The position numbers were made by a program, and so were the translations under genes. From Providencia sp. (GTDB taxonomy: Bacteria; Pseudomonadota; Gammaproteobacteria; Enterobacterales; Enterobacteriaceae): a stretch of 64,000 bases of DNA. The DNA is taken from NCBI RefSeq assembly GCF_003533305.1, contig NZ_DOEH01000013.1:94696-158695 (forward strand). The letters are read 5' to 3'. Under the pieces are notes generated by a model, which saw only the letters and a list, made by a program, of their open reading frames with translations, had not been told where the DNA came from and did not search any database. The stretch's first letter is position 1; the number at the start of each line of letters is the position of its first letter. This document shows, piece after piece, positions 19,264 through 29,269 of this stretch.

Positions 19264-20832
19264 ATTTTTAACCGAGTAGCAAATTTCTGCCGTAATATAT
19301 TGTCGCGTAATGGCAATGCATCCCGCAATGATAATGTCGAGCAAGATCCACGCGCAGCCGGTGAAAAACCAGTCACTCATTCTGCCCCAGTGGAAGTATT
19401 GCCCGTGGCGCAGAAAACTAAACAAATGAAAAAAACGGTTCGTCAATCCAAGCGTGCCGACGTACAGGCAGAGAAACAATCCACAATGACAACCGGAAAC
19501 GAAGAACATATCACTATAATTCCACGTTCTGAACATAACATTTCACGTAACGATATCAGTGATAACGCACTCAAAGTGCTCTACCGCTTAAATAAAAGCG
19601 GCTATGACGCCTATTTAGTGGGTGGCGGTGTCCGTGATTTACTTTTAGGCCAAAAACCAAAAGATTTCGACATCACAACAAATGCCACCCCAGAACAAAT
19701 TCGCAAGCTATTTCGTAATTGCCGCCTTGTAGGCCGCCGATTCCGTCTTGCCCATATTATGTTCGGCCCAGAAATTATTGAGGTTGCCACATTCCGTGGT
19801 CACCATGACCAAAATTTGTCAGACGATAAAAATATGTCTTCGCAAGCACAAAACGGTATGTTGCTGCGCGATAATATTTTTGGTTCTATCGAAGACGATG
19901 CAATCCGTCGCGACTTTACGGTCAATAGCCTTTATTACAACATTGATGATTTTTCATTGCGTGACTATGTCAATGGTATGAAAGATCTTAAAGACGGGAT
20001 TATTCGTCTTATTGGCGATCCTGAAACACGCTATCGTGAAGATCCGGTCAGAATGCTAAGAGCGGTTCGCTTTGCCTGTAAGCTTAATATGACGATTGAG
20101 CCAAATACCGCAGCGCCTATCCACCACTTAGCACCGTTACTCAAGGAAATACCATCGGCAAGGCTATTTGAAGAATCATTAAAACTGTTACAAGCAGGTC
20201 ATGGCTACGCCACTTATAAAATGCTACAAAAATATAATTTGTTGGAGCAATTATTCCCAGTACTGACTAGCCGATTCAGTGAAAATAATGACTCGCCAAT
20301 GGAAAAAATCATTGAGCAAGTATTAAAAAATACAGATTTCAGACTAAAAAATGATAAGCGCGTCAACCCTGCTTTTTTATTTGCAGTCATGTTATGGTAT
20401 CCCGTCACTGAACATGCAGAGAAGCTATCCCAAGAAGGTGGACTTGCATACTATGATGCATTCGCTCTTGCGATGAATGATATTCTTGATGAACAGTGCC
20501 GTTCAATCGCCATACCAAAACGTATTACGACTACGATGCGTGATATTTGGCTATTGCAATTGCGCTTACCTCGCCGACAAGGTCGCCGTGCAAATAAATT
20601 AATGGAGCACCCTAAATTCCGTGCTGCTTTTGATTTACTCGAGCTAAGAGCAAGTGCAGAGCGCCGAAATGAGCTACAAGAGCTCACGCAATGGTGGGCA
20701 GAGTTCCAAGAAGCCAATAATTTAAAACAGCGTGAAATGATTTCCGAATTAGGCAATGCGCCAACACGTCGACGCCACCGTCCTAATCGTTCATCGCTAC
20801 CAGGGGCTCGCAAACCAAACAAGCCACAATAG
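19264..20832 (+). CDS. pcnB: Poly(A) polymerase I, AUU start
   Basis: PcnB adds poly(A) tails to RNA 3' ends, promoting decay and controlling plasmid antisense RNAs. The nucleotidyltransferase motif [10 protein letters not shown] followed by [13 protein letters not shown], the [11 protein letters not shown] and [14 protein letters not shown] motifs, and a basic Pro/Arg-rich C-terminus match the family. The start needs care. Reading from ATT at 19264 gives [10 protein letters not shown], matching the E. coli N-terminus M-F-T-R-V-A-N-F-C-R, which is known to start at AUU. GAGGTG lies four bases before it. A TTG at 19300 would lose the conserved opening. The length is then 522 residues, longer than E. 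coli (465) because of an inserted low-complexity segment near residues 15-75. folK follows 12 bp later. Confidence 0.93.
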   Translation: MFNRVANFCRNILSRNGNASRNDNVEQDPRAAGEKPVTHSAPVEVLPVAQKTKQMKKTVRQSKRADVQAEKQSTMTTGNEEHITIIPRSEHNISRNDISDNALKVLYRLNKSGYDAYLVGGGVRDLLLGQKPKDFDITTNATPEQIRKLFRNCRLVGRRFRLAHIMFGPEIIEVATFRGHHDQNLSDDKNMSSQAQNGMLLRDNIFGSIEDDAIRRDFTVNSLYYNIDDFSLRDYVNGMKDLKDGIIRLIGDPETRYREDPVRMLRAVRFACKLNMTIEPNTAAPIHHLAPLLKEIPSARLFEESLKLLQAGHGYATYKMLQKYNLLEQLFPVLTSRFSENNDSPMEKIIEQVLKNTDFRLKNDKRVNPAFLFAVMLWYPVTEHAEKLSQEGGLAYYDAFALAMNDILDEQCRSIAIPKRITTTMRDIWLLQLRLPRRQGRRANKLMEHPKFRAAFDLLELRASAERRNELQELTQWWAEFQEANNLKQREMISELGNAPTRRRHRPNRSSLPGARKPNKPQ

Positions 20833-20844
20833 AGAGATAGTGTC

Positions 20845-21336
20845 ATGGAGCAAGTTTATATTGCTATTGGAAGTAACCTAGGTGAGCCGTTAACGCAAGC
20901 ACAGCAAGCTATCCAGGCATTAAATGCGCTCCCAAGCAGCCGTATTGCTGCCATATCGTCTTTCTATCGCACAAAGCCACTTGGACCACAAGATCAGCCT
21001 GATTATCTCAATCTGGCGGTCTTGCTTGAAACCGACCTTGAGCCTGAAATATTGCTCGACTATACGCAAAAAATTGAGCTCGACCTTGGGCGAGTGCGTA
21101 AAGCTGAACGTTGGGGTCCTAGAACCCTCGATCTTGATATCATGCTTTTTGGTAACTGTGTTATTAATACCTCACGGTTGACTGTACCCCATTACGGGCT
21201 AAAGGAGCGTGAATTTATGCTGTATCCGCTCAGTGAAATTTCCCCTAACCTTGTTTTTCCTGATGGCGAATTGCTCTCAGAAAGGCTTACACACATCCCT
21301 CGCAATGGCCTGATGCTTTGGGACATTACCCCCTAA
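20845..21336 (+). CDS. folK: 2-amino-4-hydroxy-6-hydroxymethyldihydropteridine pyrophosphokinase
   Basis: FolK transfers pyrophosphate from ATP to 6-hydroxymethyl-7,8-dihydropterin in folate synthesis. The 163-residue product has the family signature [15 protein letters not shown] with its metal-binding aspartates, the opening [11 protein letters not shown], and the [17 protein letters not shown] substrate loop. It lies 12 bp after pcnB, as in E. coli, and is very likely co-transcribed with it. panB follows 59 bp later. Confidence 0.97.
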   Translation: MEQVYIAIGSNLGEPLTQAQQAIQALNALPSSRIAAISSFYRTKPLGPQDQPDYLNLAVLLETDLEPEILLDYTQKIELDLGRVRKAERWGPRTLDLDIMLFGNCVINTSRLTVPHYGLKEREFMLYPLSEISPNLVFPDGELLSERLTHIPRNGLMLWDITP

Positions 21337-21395
21337 AGTGTCCAACCTTAAATAAGCCATTATCAATAGCGAGATCATTTCCGGAGGTTATTATA

Positions 21396-22187
21396 ATGAA
21401 ACCAATTTCTCTGGCTGATTTGGGTCAGTTTAAAAAAGACAAACACAAATTCGCAACTATCACCGCCTATGATGCAAGTTTTGCTCAACTATTTTATGAG
21501 CAAGGTATTCAAGTCATGTTAGTTGGTGACTCCCTCGGCATGACTATTCAAGGTGAGTCCAGTACGCTGCCAGTCACCGTTGAGCAGATTGCCTACCACA
21601 CTCGTTGCGTCCGTAAAGGGGCACCCGATGCCTTTATCATTTCCGACATGCCTTTCATGAGCTATGCCACCCCTGAACAAGCTTGCCATAATGCCGCTAT
21701 TTTGATGCAGGCAGGCGCTAACATGGTGAAAATTGAAGGTGGTAGTTGGCTATGTGAAACCGTTAAAATGCTCGGTGAACGCTCAGTCCCTGTTTGTGGG
21801 CACCTTGGATTAACCCCACAAGCTGTCAATGTGCTAGGGGGTTATAAAGTACAAGGTAGAGATGAAGTCACAGCAAACCAATTAGTCAAAGATGCCATTG
21901 CATTAGAAAATGCAGGTATGCAGCTATTAGTGCTTGAGTGCGTACCAAGCTCACTCGCAGCGCATGTCTCCGAAGAGCTATTGTTACCAGTTATTGGTAT
22001 CGGTGCTGGTGCACAAACTGATGGCCAAATTCTAGTGATGCAAGATGCACTGGGTATTACCGCTCGCCCACCCAAATTTGCTAAAAACTTTCTCGCTCCA
22101 GCAGGCAATATACATGATGCTATTCATATGTATATTCGCGAAGTTGAAGAAGGTATTTACCCTGATGAGTCTCACTCGTTTTCGTAA
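21396..22187 (+). CDS. panB: 3-methyl-2-oxobutanoate hydroxymethyltransferase
   Basis: PanB makes ketopantoate from alpha-ketoisovalerate and methylene-tetrahydrofolate, the first step towards pantothenate. The 263-residue product (E. coli 264) shows [37 protein letters not shown] [21 protein letters not shown] and [11 protein letters not shown]. The ATG at 21396 has GGAGG nine bases upstream; a longer frame from 21318 overlaps folK and lacks support. It is the first gene of a panB-panC-panD set. Confidence 0.97.
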   Translation: MKPISLADLGQFKKDKHKFATITAYDASFAQLFYEQGIQVMLVGDSLGMTIQGESSTLPVTVEQIAYHTRCVRKGAPDAFIISDMPFMSYATPEQACHNAAILMQAGANMVKIEGGSWLCETVKMLGERSVPVCGHLGLTPQAVNVLGGYKVQGRDEVTANQLVKDAIALENAGMQLLVLECVPSSLAAHVSEELLLPVIGIGAGAQTDGQILVMQDALGITARPPKFAKNFLAPAGNIHDAIHMYIREVEEGIYPDESHSFS

Positions 22188-22230
22188 CTCATTCTATTAA
22201 TTATGACTGTAGACTATAAGGATTGTATTT

Positions 22231-23094
22231 ATGCTTATCGTTGAAACGGCACTGATACTGCGCCGTGAAATCCGTCGCTGGAAACTAGATGGCAAACGTA
22301 TCGCGCTCGTCCCCACTATGGGAAATTTGCATGACGGGCACTTGGCGATAATTGATCAAGCAAAGCAACAGGCTGATATTGTGATTGTCAGTATTTTTGT
22401 CAATCCAATGCAATTTGATAAACAATCTGATTTAGCGAATTACCCGCGAACATTGCAAGAAGATTGTGAGAAACTAAAACGTCGGGGGATTCATTTAGTT
22501 TTTGCACCATCACCTCAAGAATTCTATCCTAACGGGATGGAAAAACAGACTTTCGTTGAAGTTCCTGAACTCTCAACCATGCTCGAAGGCGCTAGCCGCC
22601 CAGGTCATTTTAGAGGTGTTGCCACCGTTATCACCAAATTGTTTAATTTAGTGCAACCTGACATTGCGTTATTTGGCGAGAAGGATTATCAGCAACTACA
22701 GCTTATTCGTAAATTAGTTAATGATTTATCTTTTGATACACAAATTATTTCAGTACCAACAGTCAGAGCCAAAAATGGCCTTGCACTGAGCTCTCGCAAT
22801 AATAATTTGTCTGCCGAAGAATTTAAAATAGCACCTCAGTTATATCGTATCATGACAGAATCTGGTCAAAAATTAGTCGCATCACCCAGTACTTCCGAGT
22901 CTATTATCGCAGAAATAGCAGAAGACTTGCGTGCCGCTGGCTTTACTCCTGATGAGCTATTCATTCGTGATGCAGATACATTGGCTGAATTAAGTAATTC
23001 AAGTAAACGTGCCGTTATCTTAATGGCAGCATGGCTAGGTCAAACCCGTCTCATTGACAATTTACAAGTTGACCTACAAAGCGATATTGCATAG
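22231..23094 (+). CDS. panC: Pantothenate synthetase
   Basis: PanC condenses pantoate with beta-alanine using ATP. The 287-residue product has the HIGH-like signature [30 protein letters not shown] and the KMSKS-like region [10 protein letters not shown]. It lies 43 bp after panB with an ATG preceded by AAGGA. The E. coli interval between panC and panD holds an rpn gene (rpnC/yadD); here it holds ERIC repeats. Confidence 0.97.
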   Translation: MLIVETALILRREIRRWKLDGKRIALVPTMGNLHDGHLAIIDQAKQQADIVIVSIFVNPMQFDKQSDLANYPRTLQEDCEKLKRRGIHLVFAPSPQEFYPNGMEKQTFVEVPELSTMLEGASRPGHFRGVATVITKLFNLVQPDIALFGEKDYQQLQLIRKLVNDLSFDTQIISVPTVRAKNGLALSSRNNNLSAEEFKIAPQLYRIMTESGQKLVASPSTSESIIAEIAEDLRAAGFTPDELFIRDADTLAELSNSSKRAVILMAAWLGQTRLIDNLQVDLQSDIA

Positions 23095-23142
23095 AAAGTA
23101 ATACAGTTAACATAACTTTATAATAACAAGCACAGCAAATAC

Positions 23143-23170
23143 AACACCAACAGCGTTGTGGTTCGAATGA
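23143..23170. repeat. ERIC right-end fragment
   Basis: The sequence ACCAACAGCGTTGTGG with GTTCGAATGA matches the right end of the complete ERIC 60 bp further on. No core or left end is visible, so it is a truncated copy. Confidence 0.55.
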
Positions 23171-23228
23171 AATTAGATGTATTTGAGTTACTAACTATAC
23201 TTATATGTTTTAGTCTTTAGTTTATTCA

Positions 23229-23336
23229 AACTCATTCGAATTACAGCTAGGCGGCAAGCAAATGAGAACCTAGGTGCATACATAAGTATGTGACTAGGGC
23301 GAATGCGTGAAGCCAACAACGCTGTGGTTCGAATGA
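23229..23336. repeat. Complete ERIC element upstream of panD
   Basis: Terminal inverted repeats ATTCGAATTACAGC and GCTGTGGTTCGAAT bracket an ERIC core (GTGCATACATAAGTATGTGA). The element ends next to the panD ribosome binding site (GAGGAAG, 23335-23341) and sits inside the leader of panD. Confidence 0.85.
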
Positions 23337-23347
23337 GGAAGAATAAA

Positions 23348-23728
23348 ATGTTAAGAAGAATGCTACAGGGCAAACTCCACCGCGTCACCGTCACACAGGC
23401 AGACCTTCACTACGAAGGATCTTGTGCCATCGATCAAAACTTCATGGATGCCGCAGGTATTTTAGAATATGAAGCGATTGATATTTATAACGTTGATAAT
23501 GGCGAACGCTTTTCAACTTATGCAATATCGGGTGAAAGAGGCTCTAAAATTATTTCGGTTAATGGTGCAGCTGCACGTCGCGCCGCAGTCGGTGATAAGC
23601 TCATTATTTGTTCATATGTGAATATGGAAGATGAGGATGCTCGCCAACATCAACCTAAAGTCGCCTATTTTGATGCTAATAATACGATGAGCCGAATTGC
23701 TAAAGCGGTTCCGGTTCAGGTAGCGTAA
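23348..23728 (+). CDS. panD: Aspartate 1-decarboxylase proenzyme
   Basis: PanD decarboxylates aspartate to beta-alanine, the second substrate of PanC. It is made as a proenzyme that cleaves itself between Gly24 and Ser25 to form its pyruvoyl group; the site is visible as YEGSCAID. The 126-residue product matches E. coli PanD in length. I place the start at the ATG at 23348 ([13 protein letters not shown]), preceded by GAGGAAG. A longer frame from 23303 would translate ERIC sequence and is unlikely. Confidence 0.97.
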   Translation: MLRRMLQGKLHRVTVTQADLHYEGSCAIDQNFMDAAGILEYEAIDIYNVDNGERFSTYAISGERGSKIISVNGAAARRAAVGDKLIICSYVNMEDEDARQHQPKVAYFDANNTMSRIAKAVPVQVA

Positions 23729-23748
23729 AGTTAAAGTATTTCCGTATT

Positions 23749-23782
23749 GATACCTCAATATAGCAAACACGATTGAGGTATC
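23749..23782. terminator. Hairpin between panD and the fimbrial operon
   Basis: A perfect 11-bp stem (GATACCTCAAT and ATTGAGGTATC) with a 12-nt loop lies between the convergent panD and the last fimbrial gene. The T tract is weak on both sides. It probably serves as a shared terminator. Confidence 0.55.
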
Positions 23783-23794
23783 TATTCAGAGCAC

Positions 23795-24340
23795 TTAGTT
23801 ATAAGAAATATCAATGCCTAAATTACCATTTGCGGGTCCTGGGGTTACAACAGCCGCAGTCTGCTTATAACGAGATTTAAATAACACTTTAATTGGTCCT
23901 GCTGGCCTACCGGCTTTAGTCACTGACCTCTCACGATAAAATGGTAAAGCATGCCAGTCAATGCTGATGCCATCATTAGCCACCGTTTCAATACCTAGCC
24001 CTTTAGCACTATTATTCGAATCTAATCGTAATACTGTATTATTATCAGGATCATTGTCCCCAGTCAGGTATACAGAAATGATAGTATTGGCGTCACAATC
24101 AAAATTAAGCTCCCATTGTACATCTTTAGTCGTTGAGCCTATCTTTTGACCAAAACCATTCGCACCAATTGTATGATCACCCAAATTAACATTTTGTGTT
24201 TGAGACGATTTTATGGAGCAAGTACCAGCAGCCACTTTTCCTGTAACATTAAATACAGCATCATAGCTCACTGCGGGTGTAGAAAAAATTAGAGCAGCAA
24301 TAGGAAACAAATATTTATAACCTTTGATTATTTTTCTCAT
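23795..24340 (-). CDS. Fimbrial minor subunit
   Basis: This 181-residue pilin-domain protein is the last gene of the chaperone-usher operon. A signal peptide (ending near STPAVSYDA) is followed by the FimA-type opening VFNVTGKVAAGTCSIK with the first disulphide cysteine, a second Cys in NFDCDANT, and a C-terminal beta strand ending in an aromatic residue (GNLGIDISYN) for donor-strand exchange. The ATG at 24340 is seven bases after AAGGA; the ATG at 24346 overlaps the ribosome binding site. It lies 9 bp after the preceding subunit gene. Its exact role (adaptor or minor pilin) is not clear. Confidence 0.85.
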   Translation of the reverse strand: MRKIIKGYKYLFPIAALIFSTPAVSYDAVFNVTGKVAAGTCSIKSSQTQNVNLGDHTIGANGFGQKIGSTTKDVQWELNFDCDANTIISVYLTGDNDPDNNTVLRLDSNNSAKGLGIETVANDGISIDWHALPFYRERSVTKAGRPAGPIKVLFKSRYKQTAAVVTPGPANGNLGIDISYN

Positions 24341-24349
24341 TATCATTCC

Positions 24350-24886
24350 TTAATTATTTTGTACAAGAAATGTGATAGATGCATTTGCTTTTCCCGCAGT
24401 TGCATTATCAGCTAATGATTTATAACGCGCCCTCAATTTGATACTATTCGAGCCAACAACAGTTGCTCTACTACTTAATAATGTACTCACTTCATTCACG
24501 TTCTTAGCTTCCCATTGTTTACGCTCTGTAGAATAAGCCTCAATTTGAATGCCCATTCCCGTCGCTTTACCTTCAACGTTATCTAGCGCAAATGACTTAC
24601 TATCTGATGCAGGAATTCCTCGTAATGAACCTGAAACTTGGTTATTTACTGAGTTACAAACAAATTGCAATTCAAACTCCACCCAATCAGTTGTATCACC
24701 CACAGGAAAATTACTACCTCCCCCTTTTAATAACCAAAGACCTAAATCAACATTTAAATTATTAGTCTCAATGCTACATGTCGTACCTCGAATAGAACCG
24801 GTAAAATTGACCTTTATATCAGCAGCAGAGACCCATGTTGAAAAAGATAATATGAGTAGCATTAACAAGTTAAATATATATTTCAT
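24350..24886 (-). CDS. Fimbrial minor subunit
   Basis: The product has a signal peptide (MKYIFNLLMLLILSFSTWVS, cleaved near SAAD) and a single pilin domain with paired cysteines (RGTTCSIE and QFVCNS). A penultimate-strand pattern ends in SITFLVQNN. I use the ATG at 24886, which starts a standard signal peptide; the ATG at 24901 and a longer frame overlapping the upstream gene are less likely. It is 178 residues long and closely follows the adhesin-like gene. It is likely a tip adaptor or minor pilin. Confidence 0.82.
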   Translation of the reverse strand: MKYIFNLLMLLILSFSTWVSAADIKVNFTGSIRGTTCSIETNNLNVDLGLWLLKGGGSNFPVGDTTDWVEFELQFVCNSVNNQVSGSLRGIPASDSKSFALDNVEGKATGMGIQIEAYSTERKQWEAKNVNEVSTLLSSRATVVGSNSIKLRARYKSLADNATAGKANASITFLVQNN

Positions 24887-24902
24887 TATTAAATTACTCA
24901 TT

Positions 24903-25916
24903 TTATTTATACACCAGGGTAACAGTGACCTGTGCATTACCATCGGAAGCTTTCACATTGTCAGATAATTTTACATACCTAAAATCAAAAGTTTTCGTCA
25001 CAACTTGGCTCGCATTGGCTGTATTAATTAATGAATAAAGATGATCACTCGACAATGACCTATCACCACCTAACCGCAATGGGGTTGTTTTACCCGCTTC
25101 GAATACTTGTACTGCGAAACCAGGCTTTTCACCTTCATTCTCTAAGTAAATAATATTCGTACTTACATTACTTGGGTGAAAATTATCGGCTATAGTATAA
25201 AAAATAGACATTTGACTTGGGCAATCAATAGTGACGGATTGTTGAGCATAGCCAAAAGTATCTCCCACTTTTAAAGCCTGCACTTTTGCTAATTCATGAA
25301 CACCTAAATTAACCGATTGACGAGCACTCTTGATTTCACAAGTACTCGCTTCCCATGTCACCATCGCAGGTGCAGGTTGAATCTCACCATCCCCCTGTAA
25401 ATTACCACTACATTGCACTTTTAAAGGATCAAAACGAGCAAATGCATTTTCCTTGCCTTCAATTTTGCCTTGCACTGTTTTTACATACATCATTTTAGTT
25501 TCAAGGAATAATTTCGACGTTCCATCAACTGCATTAATTGGGCTATTACTATCCGCTAAAGGATACCAACGACTGGTTCCTTTTTGACGTACACCAACCA
25601 CATAACCAATACCTTCAATACCCGTGCTAAAAATTGGGTAATTATCAGCACCATCGTTAATCGATAAACCGGTTGTTTTGCTATTTATCAATGGTTGAAA
25701 TTTAAGATCACTAGGCTCATTTGCTATACACACTGCATTACCAGATTCAAGATCAAACTGTTTCCAACCATTACCTAGAATTGCTTTTTGAGGAAGCTTA
25801 TGAGTTGCATTATTAATATCTAAATTCCCTAAATTAACACGATAAGATCCACTACTTAACGCATTAAATGAAAACAAAGTGATACCAATAGAAGTCATAA
25901 TTTGTTTTATATTCAT
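24903..25916 (-). CDS. Two-domain fimbrial protein, probable tip adhesin
   Basis: At 337 residues this is about twice the length of the other subunits. A signal peptide is followed by an N-terminal region (about 25-185) unlike a pilin domain, and a C-terminal pilin domain (about 190-337) with ASTCEIKSARQSVNLG and TIDCPSQ cysteines and the terminal strand AQVTVTLVYK. Length, two-domain layout and position after the usher are those of FimH-type tip adhesins. The receptor cannot be predicted from sequence. It is 21 bp downstream of the usher gene. Confidence 0.8.
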   Translation of the reverse strand: MNIKQIMTSIGITLFSFNALSSGSYRVNLGNLDINNATHKLPQKAILGNGWKQFDLESGNAVCIANEPSDLKFQPLINSKTTGLSINDGADNYPIFSTGIEGIGYVVGVRQKGTSRWYPLADSNSPINAVDGTSKLFLETKMMYVKTVQGKIEGKENAFARFDPLKVQCSGNLQGDGEIQPAPAMVTWEASTCEIKSARQSVNLGVHELAKVQALKVGDTFGYAQQSVTIDCPSQMSIFYTIADNFHPSNVSTNIIYLENEGEKPGFAVQVFEAGKTTPLRLGGDRSLSSDHLYSLINTANASQVVTKTFDFRYVKLSDNVKASDGNAQVTVTLVYK

Positions 25917-25937
25917 ATTAAAAGCTCATTTAAGTGT

Positions 25938-28517
25938 TTAACGGCAATTGACAGGCAGGATAGGCAAATGCTGCTTCAACTGCTCCGCCGTTAATTGATA
26001 TTCTGCTGTGCATTGGTCTTGAGCATCGTTACCCCATTTAATCTTTAAACGCCCTTTTTCAGGCATCCCACTAAGGTAAACATCCCCATTTTCATCAGCA
26101 ATACCAGAACTTATATCCTGCCCATCAGTTTGATCCAATTGAGCTATGGCACCAAAGGGAACGGGTTTACCATTGTGATTCGCATTAAAGAGTAAGCGAT
26201 AACCAACATGCGTTTGATAGTTAACTAATATAGCGGCACCTTTTGTTGGAATAACAGTCACTGTATTGGTCTTTAATTCAACATTGTCAGGCAATGAGTC
26301 CACATCAAGTGAAATTTCATTTTTAGTATAAGCACTTAAATAAGGTACGATGGCATAACCACGCCCATCGGTAGCCACCCCAGTGCGGTTAGAGATATTC
26401 ACATTTTCTGCGCCGGGTGCTCTAATGATGCCAAAAGAGTCATAGATAGGCTGCGACAATGTCACACCATAAGGATGAGCGACCACTGCGCCCGTTAAGC
26501 CGTAATTAGCACGTTGTGAATATCGATCATAACCATAACCTACGTTAGCAACACCGAAGCTACCTCGATAAGATGCAGTGGCGTTTCCACTCGCTTTAGT
26601 TTCTTTATTGCCGTATGACTGTTGAATGGAATAACTTAAATTCTGACGCTCAAGTAAGCTGCCACTGATCCCAACCATCGCATCTGTATTGCCATTATTA
26701 TCGGTGGTCATATTGCTATTTAATGACGTGTAGCCACCAAATGTATTATCAAGTGGAATTGTTATTGAAAATGAAAAATGATTATCAGCTTTATGTTGGT
26801 ATGCGTTATCAGAATAACTGTAATTTAAATTATAAGTGATCCCGCCATAACTATTATTATAACCTGCGCTCATTGAACGTTCTTTTCCTGAGCGATTCCA
26901 ATAATCTTGCTGATAAGAGGAAAAATAGATACTGCCATATTCATTAAGCGATTGACTCAATGTGACTTGGAAGCGGTTTTTTTTGTTATCTCGATATAAT
27001 TCAGAATTGTTGCTATTAGCTTCAGTAAAGCTGTAATAACCCTGAGTGGAGTAGCGATAATTTGCTAGTGTTACTGACGTTCCCGTTGTCATCATGTTTT
27101 TAGAATACTGAAAACGATATGATTGACCACTGTCTGTACTCTCTCGGCCTTTTAAGTTTTGTGTACTAGCTTGAGTTACATCAGTTGATAATGCACCAAA
27201 ATTACCTAAGTTAATGCCAAGACCTGCGGCATAGGATTGATAATCTTTCGAAAGCAATGTTCCTGCATAACCTGTAATACCTTTAGGTAAGCCATAAATA
27301 AATGTGCTTTGCATAAAATCGGGTTCGTTAGCATTTGAATTCGATTTATATTTCCCGCCGGTAAGAGAATATTTTAATTGTCCTTCACGTTGCATAATGG
27401 CAATTGATGAGAATGGCACAATAAACGAACGCTCGGAACCATCGGCTTCTTTAATTATAACGGTCAAGTCACCACTGGTTCCGGTTGAGTAAAGATCGTC
27501 AATTTCAAAAGCGCCAGGGGCTACATAGGATTGATAAATCGTATAATTATTTTGCTTAACAGTTACTTCTGCATTGCTTTGAGCTATCCCCCTAATAATA
27601 GGTGCAAACCCTCTCATCGAGTTTGGTAACATAGACTCATCACTTTGCAGTTGGATACCACGAAATTGGAAGCCATCAAAAACTTCCCCTGGTGTTGTGG
27701 TATCACCGACAATTAACTGAGACTTTAAGAAATTAATCCCACGCTCTAGGCTGGTTTCAATATTATTCCATTCTCTTTGCCCTGAATTATCACTGTAAGT
27801 CGAATAATTTTTGAGCCTCCACGGACCTATGTTTAGTCCGCTACGTAAATTAAAATAATGGGAATTGCTATCTGCAGAACTATTACGGTTCCAGTTATTT
27901 GAACCACTATAATAATAATTTAACACTAATGCTGGAACGCCATTTTCCCATTGGCTAGAAGGTATTGCGCCTGCGACTTGTTTATCCATCGCTATTTGAG
28001 GAATAGAAATAATAAGTTTTTGCTGGTTGAGTTCTAAAATCGTTTTTGCATCCGGAATATAATCACTAATAACACCGATACTTTGCTCAGCCGTAAGAGA
28101 GGAAAAAGTAGCAATTGACTTAACATTAACGCCCCAAGATTCTAATTCGGCTTTAGTCAAAATAGGTATTAATTGTTTGCTCGTTTCACTATCAACAAAT
28201 GTCACTTCTCTCGAATCAACAAATACCCCATTAATAATGATATCGACGTGATATTTTCCTGCAAGTTGCCCACCTGCGGTTGAAAAATGATCGAGATTTT
28301 GTAAATCAGCAACATTTGTCCCATCGACTGCACTGAGTGAATTAGGACTAAAATAATCCTCGGCAATGGTACAATTGATACTAGCGCTGACAACAATTAT
28401 TGCCGTAATAGCCTGACAAATTCTTTTTACTTGAAAGTTCAATTGCCCATTATGCGAATATGAAAGATATTCATTACAATGTTCACGTAAGTTTTTTGGT
28501 TTTGTAATACGGCGCAT
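25938..28517 (-). CDS. Outer membrane fimbrial usher protein
   Basis: The 859-residue FimD/PapC-family usher forms the outer-membrane pore through which subunits are assembled. It shows an N-terminal periplasmic domain (FSPNSLSAVDGTNVADLQNL), a long beta-barrel with a plug region (FQFRGIQLQSDESMLPNSMR then FAPIIRGIAQSNAEVTVKQN), the conserved PGAFEIDDLY, and C-terminal domains ending with a Cys pair. The N-terminus has about 50 residues before the expected mature start, longer than usual, with a hydrophobic stretch near ITAIIVVSAS. It lies 20 bp after the chaperone. Confidence 0.95.
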   Translation of the reverse strand: MRRITKPKNLREHCNEYLSYSHNGQLNFQVKRICQAITAIIVVSASINCTIAEDYFSPNSLSAVDGTNVADLQNLDHFSTAGGQLAGKYHVDIIINGVFVDSREVTFVDSETSKQLIPILTKAELESWGVNVKSIATFSSLTAEQSIGVISDYIPDAKTILELNQQKLIISIPQIAMDKQVAGAIPSSQWENGVPALVLNYYYSGSNNWNRNSSADSNSHYFNLRSGLNIGPWRLKNYSTYSDNSGQREWNNIETSLERGINFLKSQLIVGDTTTPGEVFDGFQFRGIQLQSDESMLPNSMRGFAPIIRGIAQSNAEVTVKQNNYTIYQSYVAPGAFEIDDLYSTGTSGDLTVIIKEADGSERSFIVPFSSIAIMQREGQLKYSLTGGKYKSNSNANEPDFMQSTFIYGLPKGITGYAGTLLSKDYQSYAAGLGINLGNFGALSTDVTQASTQNLKGRESTDSGQSYRFQYSKNMMTTGTSVTLANYRYSTQGYYSFTEANSNNSELYRDNKKNRFQVTLSQSLNEYGSIYFSSYQQDYWNRSGKERSMSAGYNNSYGGITYNLNYSYSDNAYQHKADNHFSFSITIPLDNTFGGYTSLNSNMTTDNNGNTDAMVGISGSLLERQNLSYSIQQSYGNKETKASGNATASYRGSFGVANVGYGYDRYSQRANYGLTGAVVAHPYGVTLSQPIYDSFGIIRAPGAENVNISNRTGVATDGRGYAIVPYLSAYTKNEISLDVDSLPDNVELKTNTVTVIPTKGAAILVNYQTHVGYRLLFNANHNGKPVPFGAIAQLDQTDGQDISSGIADENGDVYLSGMPEKGRLKIKWGNDAQDQCTAEYQLTAEQLKQHLPILPVNCR

Positions 28518-28537
28518 AATGAATAATCTTCCAATTA

Positions 28538-29215
28538 TTATTTTAATTTTTGTGTTTTAGCTTGCGTGATTGTTCCGTGATCATTAACAGCACTCCAAGT
28601 CACTTGGTTTGCTTGCATACCAGAAATACTCCATGACGCTTCACCCATTGGAGGAACCATTCCTGGATTTTCAATCTCTTTATTGCCGACTTTCAATTCA
28701 CCAAATGAAACATAGTAAGGTGTCGGATTTTTCGCTTTTAAAGTATTACCTGTTTTTTCAAAACTCAGTTTTTCATATGCATTAAATGCATCTGAACTTG
28801 GTAAAGTTATAGGTCGATAAATCAATTTTATTTTGTTATTAATCGAAATTGTTAAGCTATTCGTTGAATTTTTATCTGATGGTGGAATCGATTTCACATT
28901 CAACCAATAAACCGACTCTTTATCTGTAGGCAGTCTTGGGTCTGTTAATACAATACGAACCGCATTAGCTGACTCAGGCTCAATTCGAAAAAGGGGTGGG
29001 GTCACAGAAAAAGGTGGTTTAGTTTTGTCCGTGTTATCGAAATTATCAATCCACGATTGAACCAAAAAAGGTGTTTTATCATCATTTCTGACCGAAATAG
29101 AGGCTTCTTTTTTATCTCCTTCATAAATCACACGAGTTCCACCCAATACTACGCTTGCGTTAGCATTTACTGCTGCTGTGCTCAAAAGAATTAAAGCAAT
29201 AAGTGATTTTTTCAC
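28538..29215 (-). CDS. Periplasmic fimbrial chaperone (PapD family)
   Basis: The 225-residue product has a signal peptide ending near VNANA and two immunoglobulin-like domains. Conserved features are GGTRVIYEGDKKEASISVRN, the PFLVQSWID strand, the PPLFRIEPESANAVRIV subunit-binding strand, and the family signature ESVYWLNVKSIPP. It folds subunits by donating a beta strand until they reach the usher. It lies between the major subunit and the usher. Confidence 0.95.
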   Translation of the reverse strand: MKKSLIALILLSTAAVNANASVVLGGTRVIYEGDKKEASISVRNDDKTPFLVQSWIDNFDNTDKTKPPFSVTPPLFRIEPESANAVRIVLTDPRLPTDKESVYWLNVKSIPPSDKNSTNSLTISINNKIKLIYRPITLPSSDAFNAYEKLSFEKTGNTLKAKNPTPYYVSFGELKVGNKEIENPGMVPPMGEASWSISGMQANQVTWSAVNDHGTITQAKTQKLK

Positions 29216-29269
29216 ACTATTCCCCTATAGGAAAAAAGAGGGAACACGTAAAGTCCCCTAATAATATAA

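Noticed and set aside
23303..23347. N-terminal extension of panD by 15 codons
   Set aside because: It would translate ERIC sequence, and the ATG at 23348 has a ribosome binding site and gives the exact family length.
24549..24968. 139-codon open frame antisense to two fimbrial genes
   Set aside because: It lies entirely over well-supported fimbrial genes, has no clear ribosome binding site and resembles no protein family.
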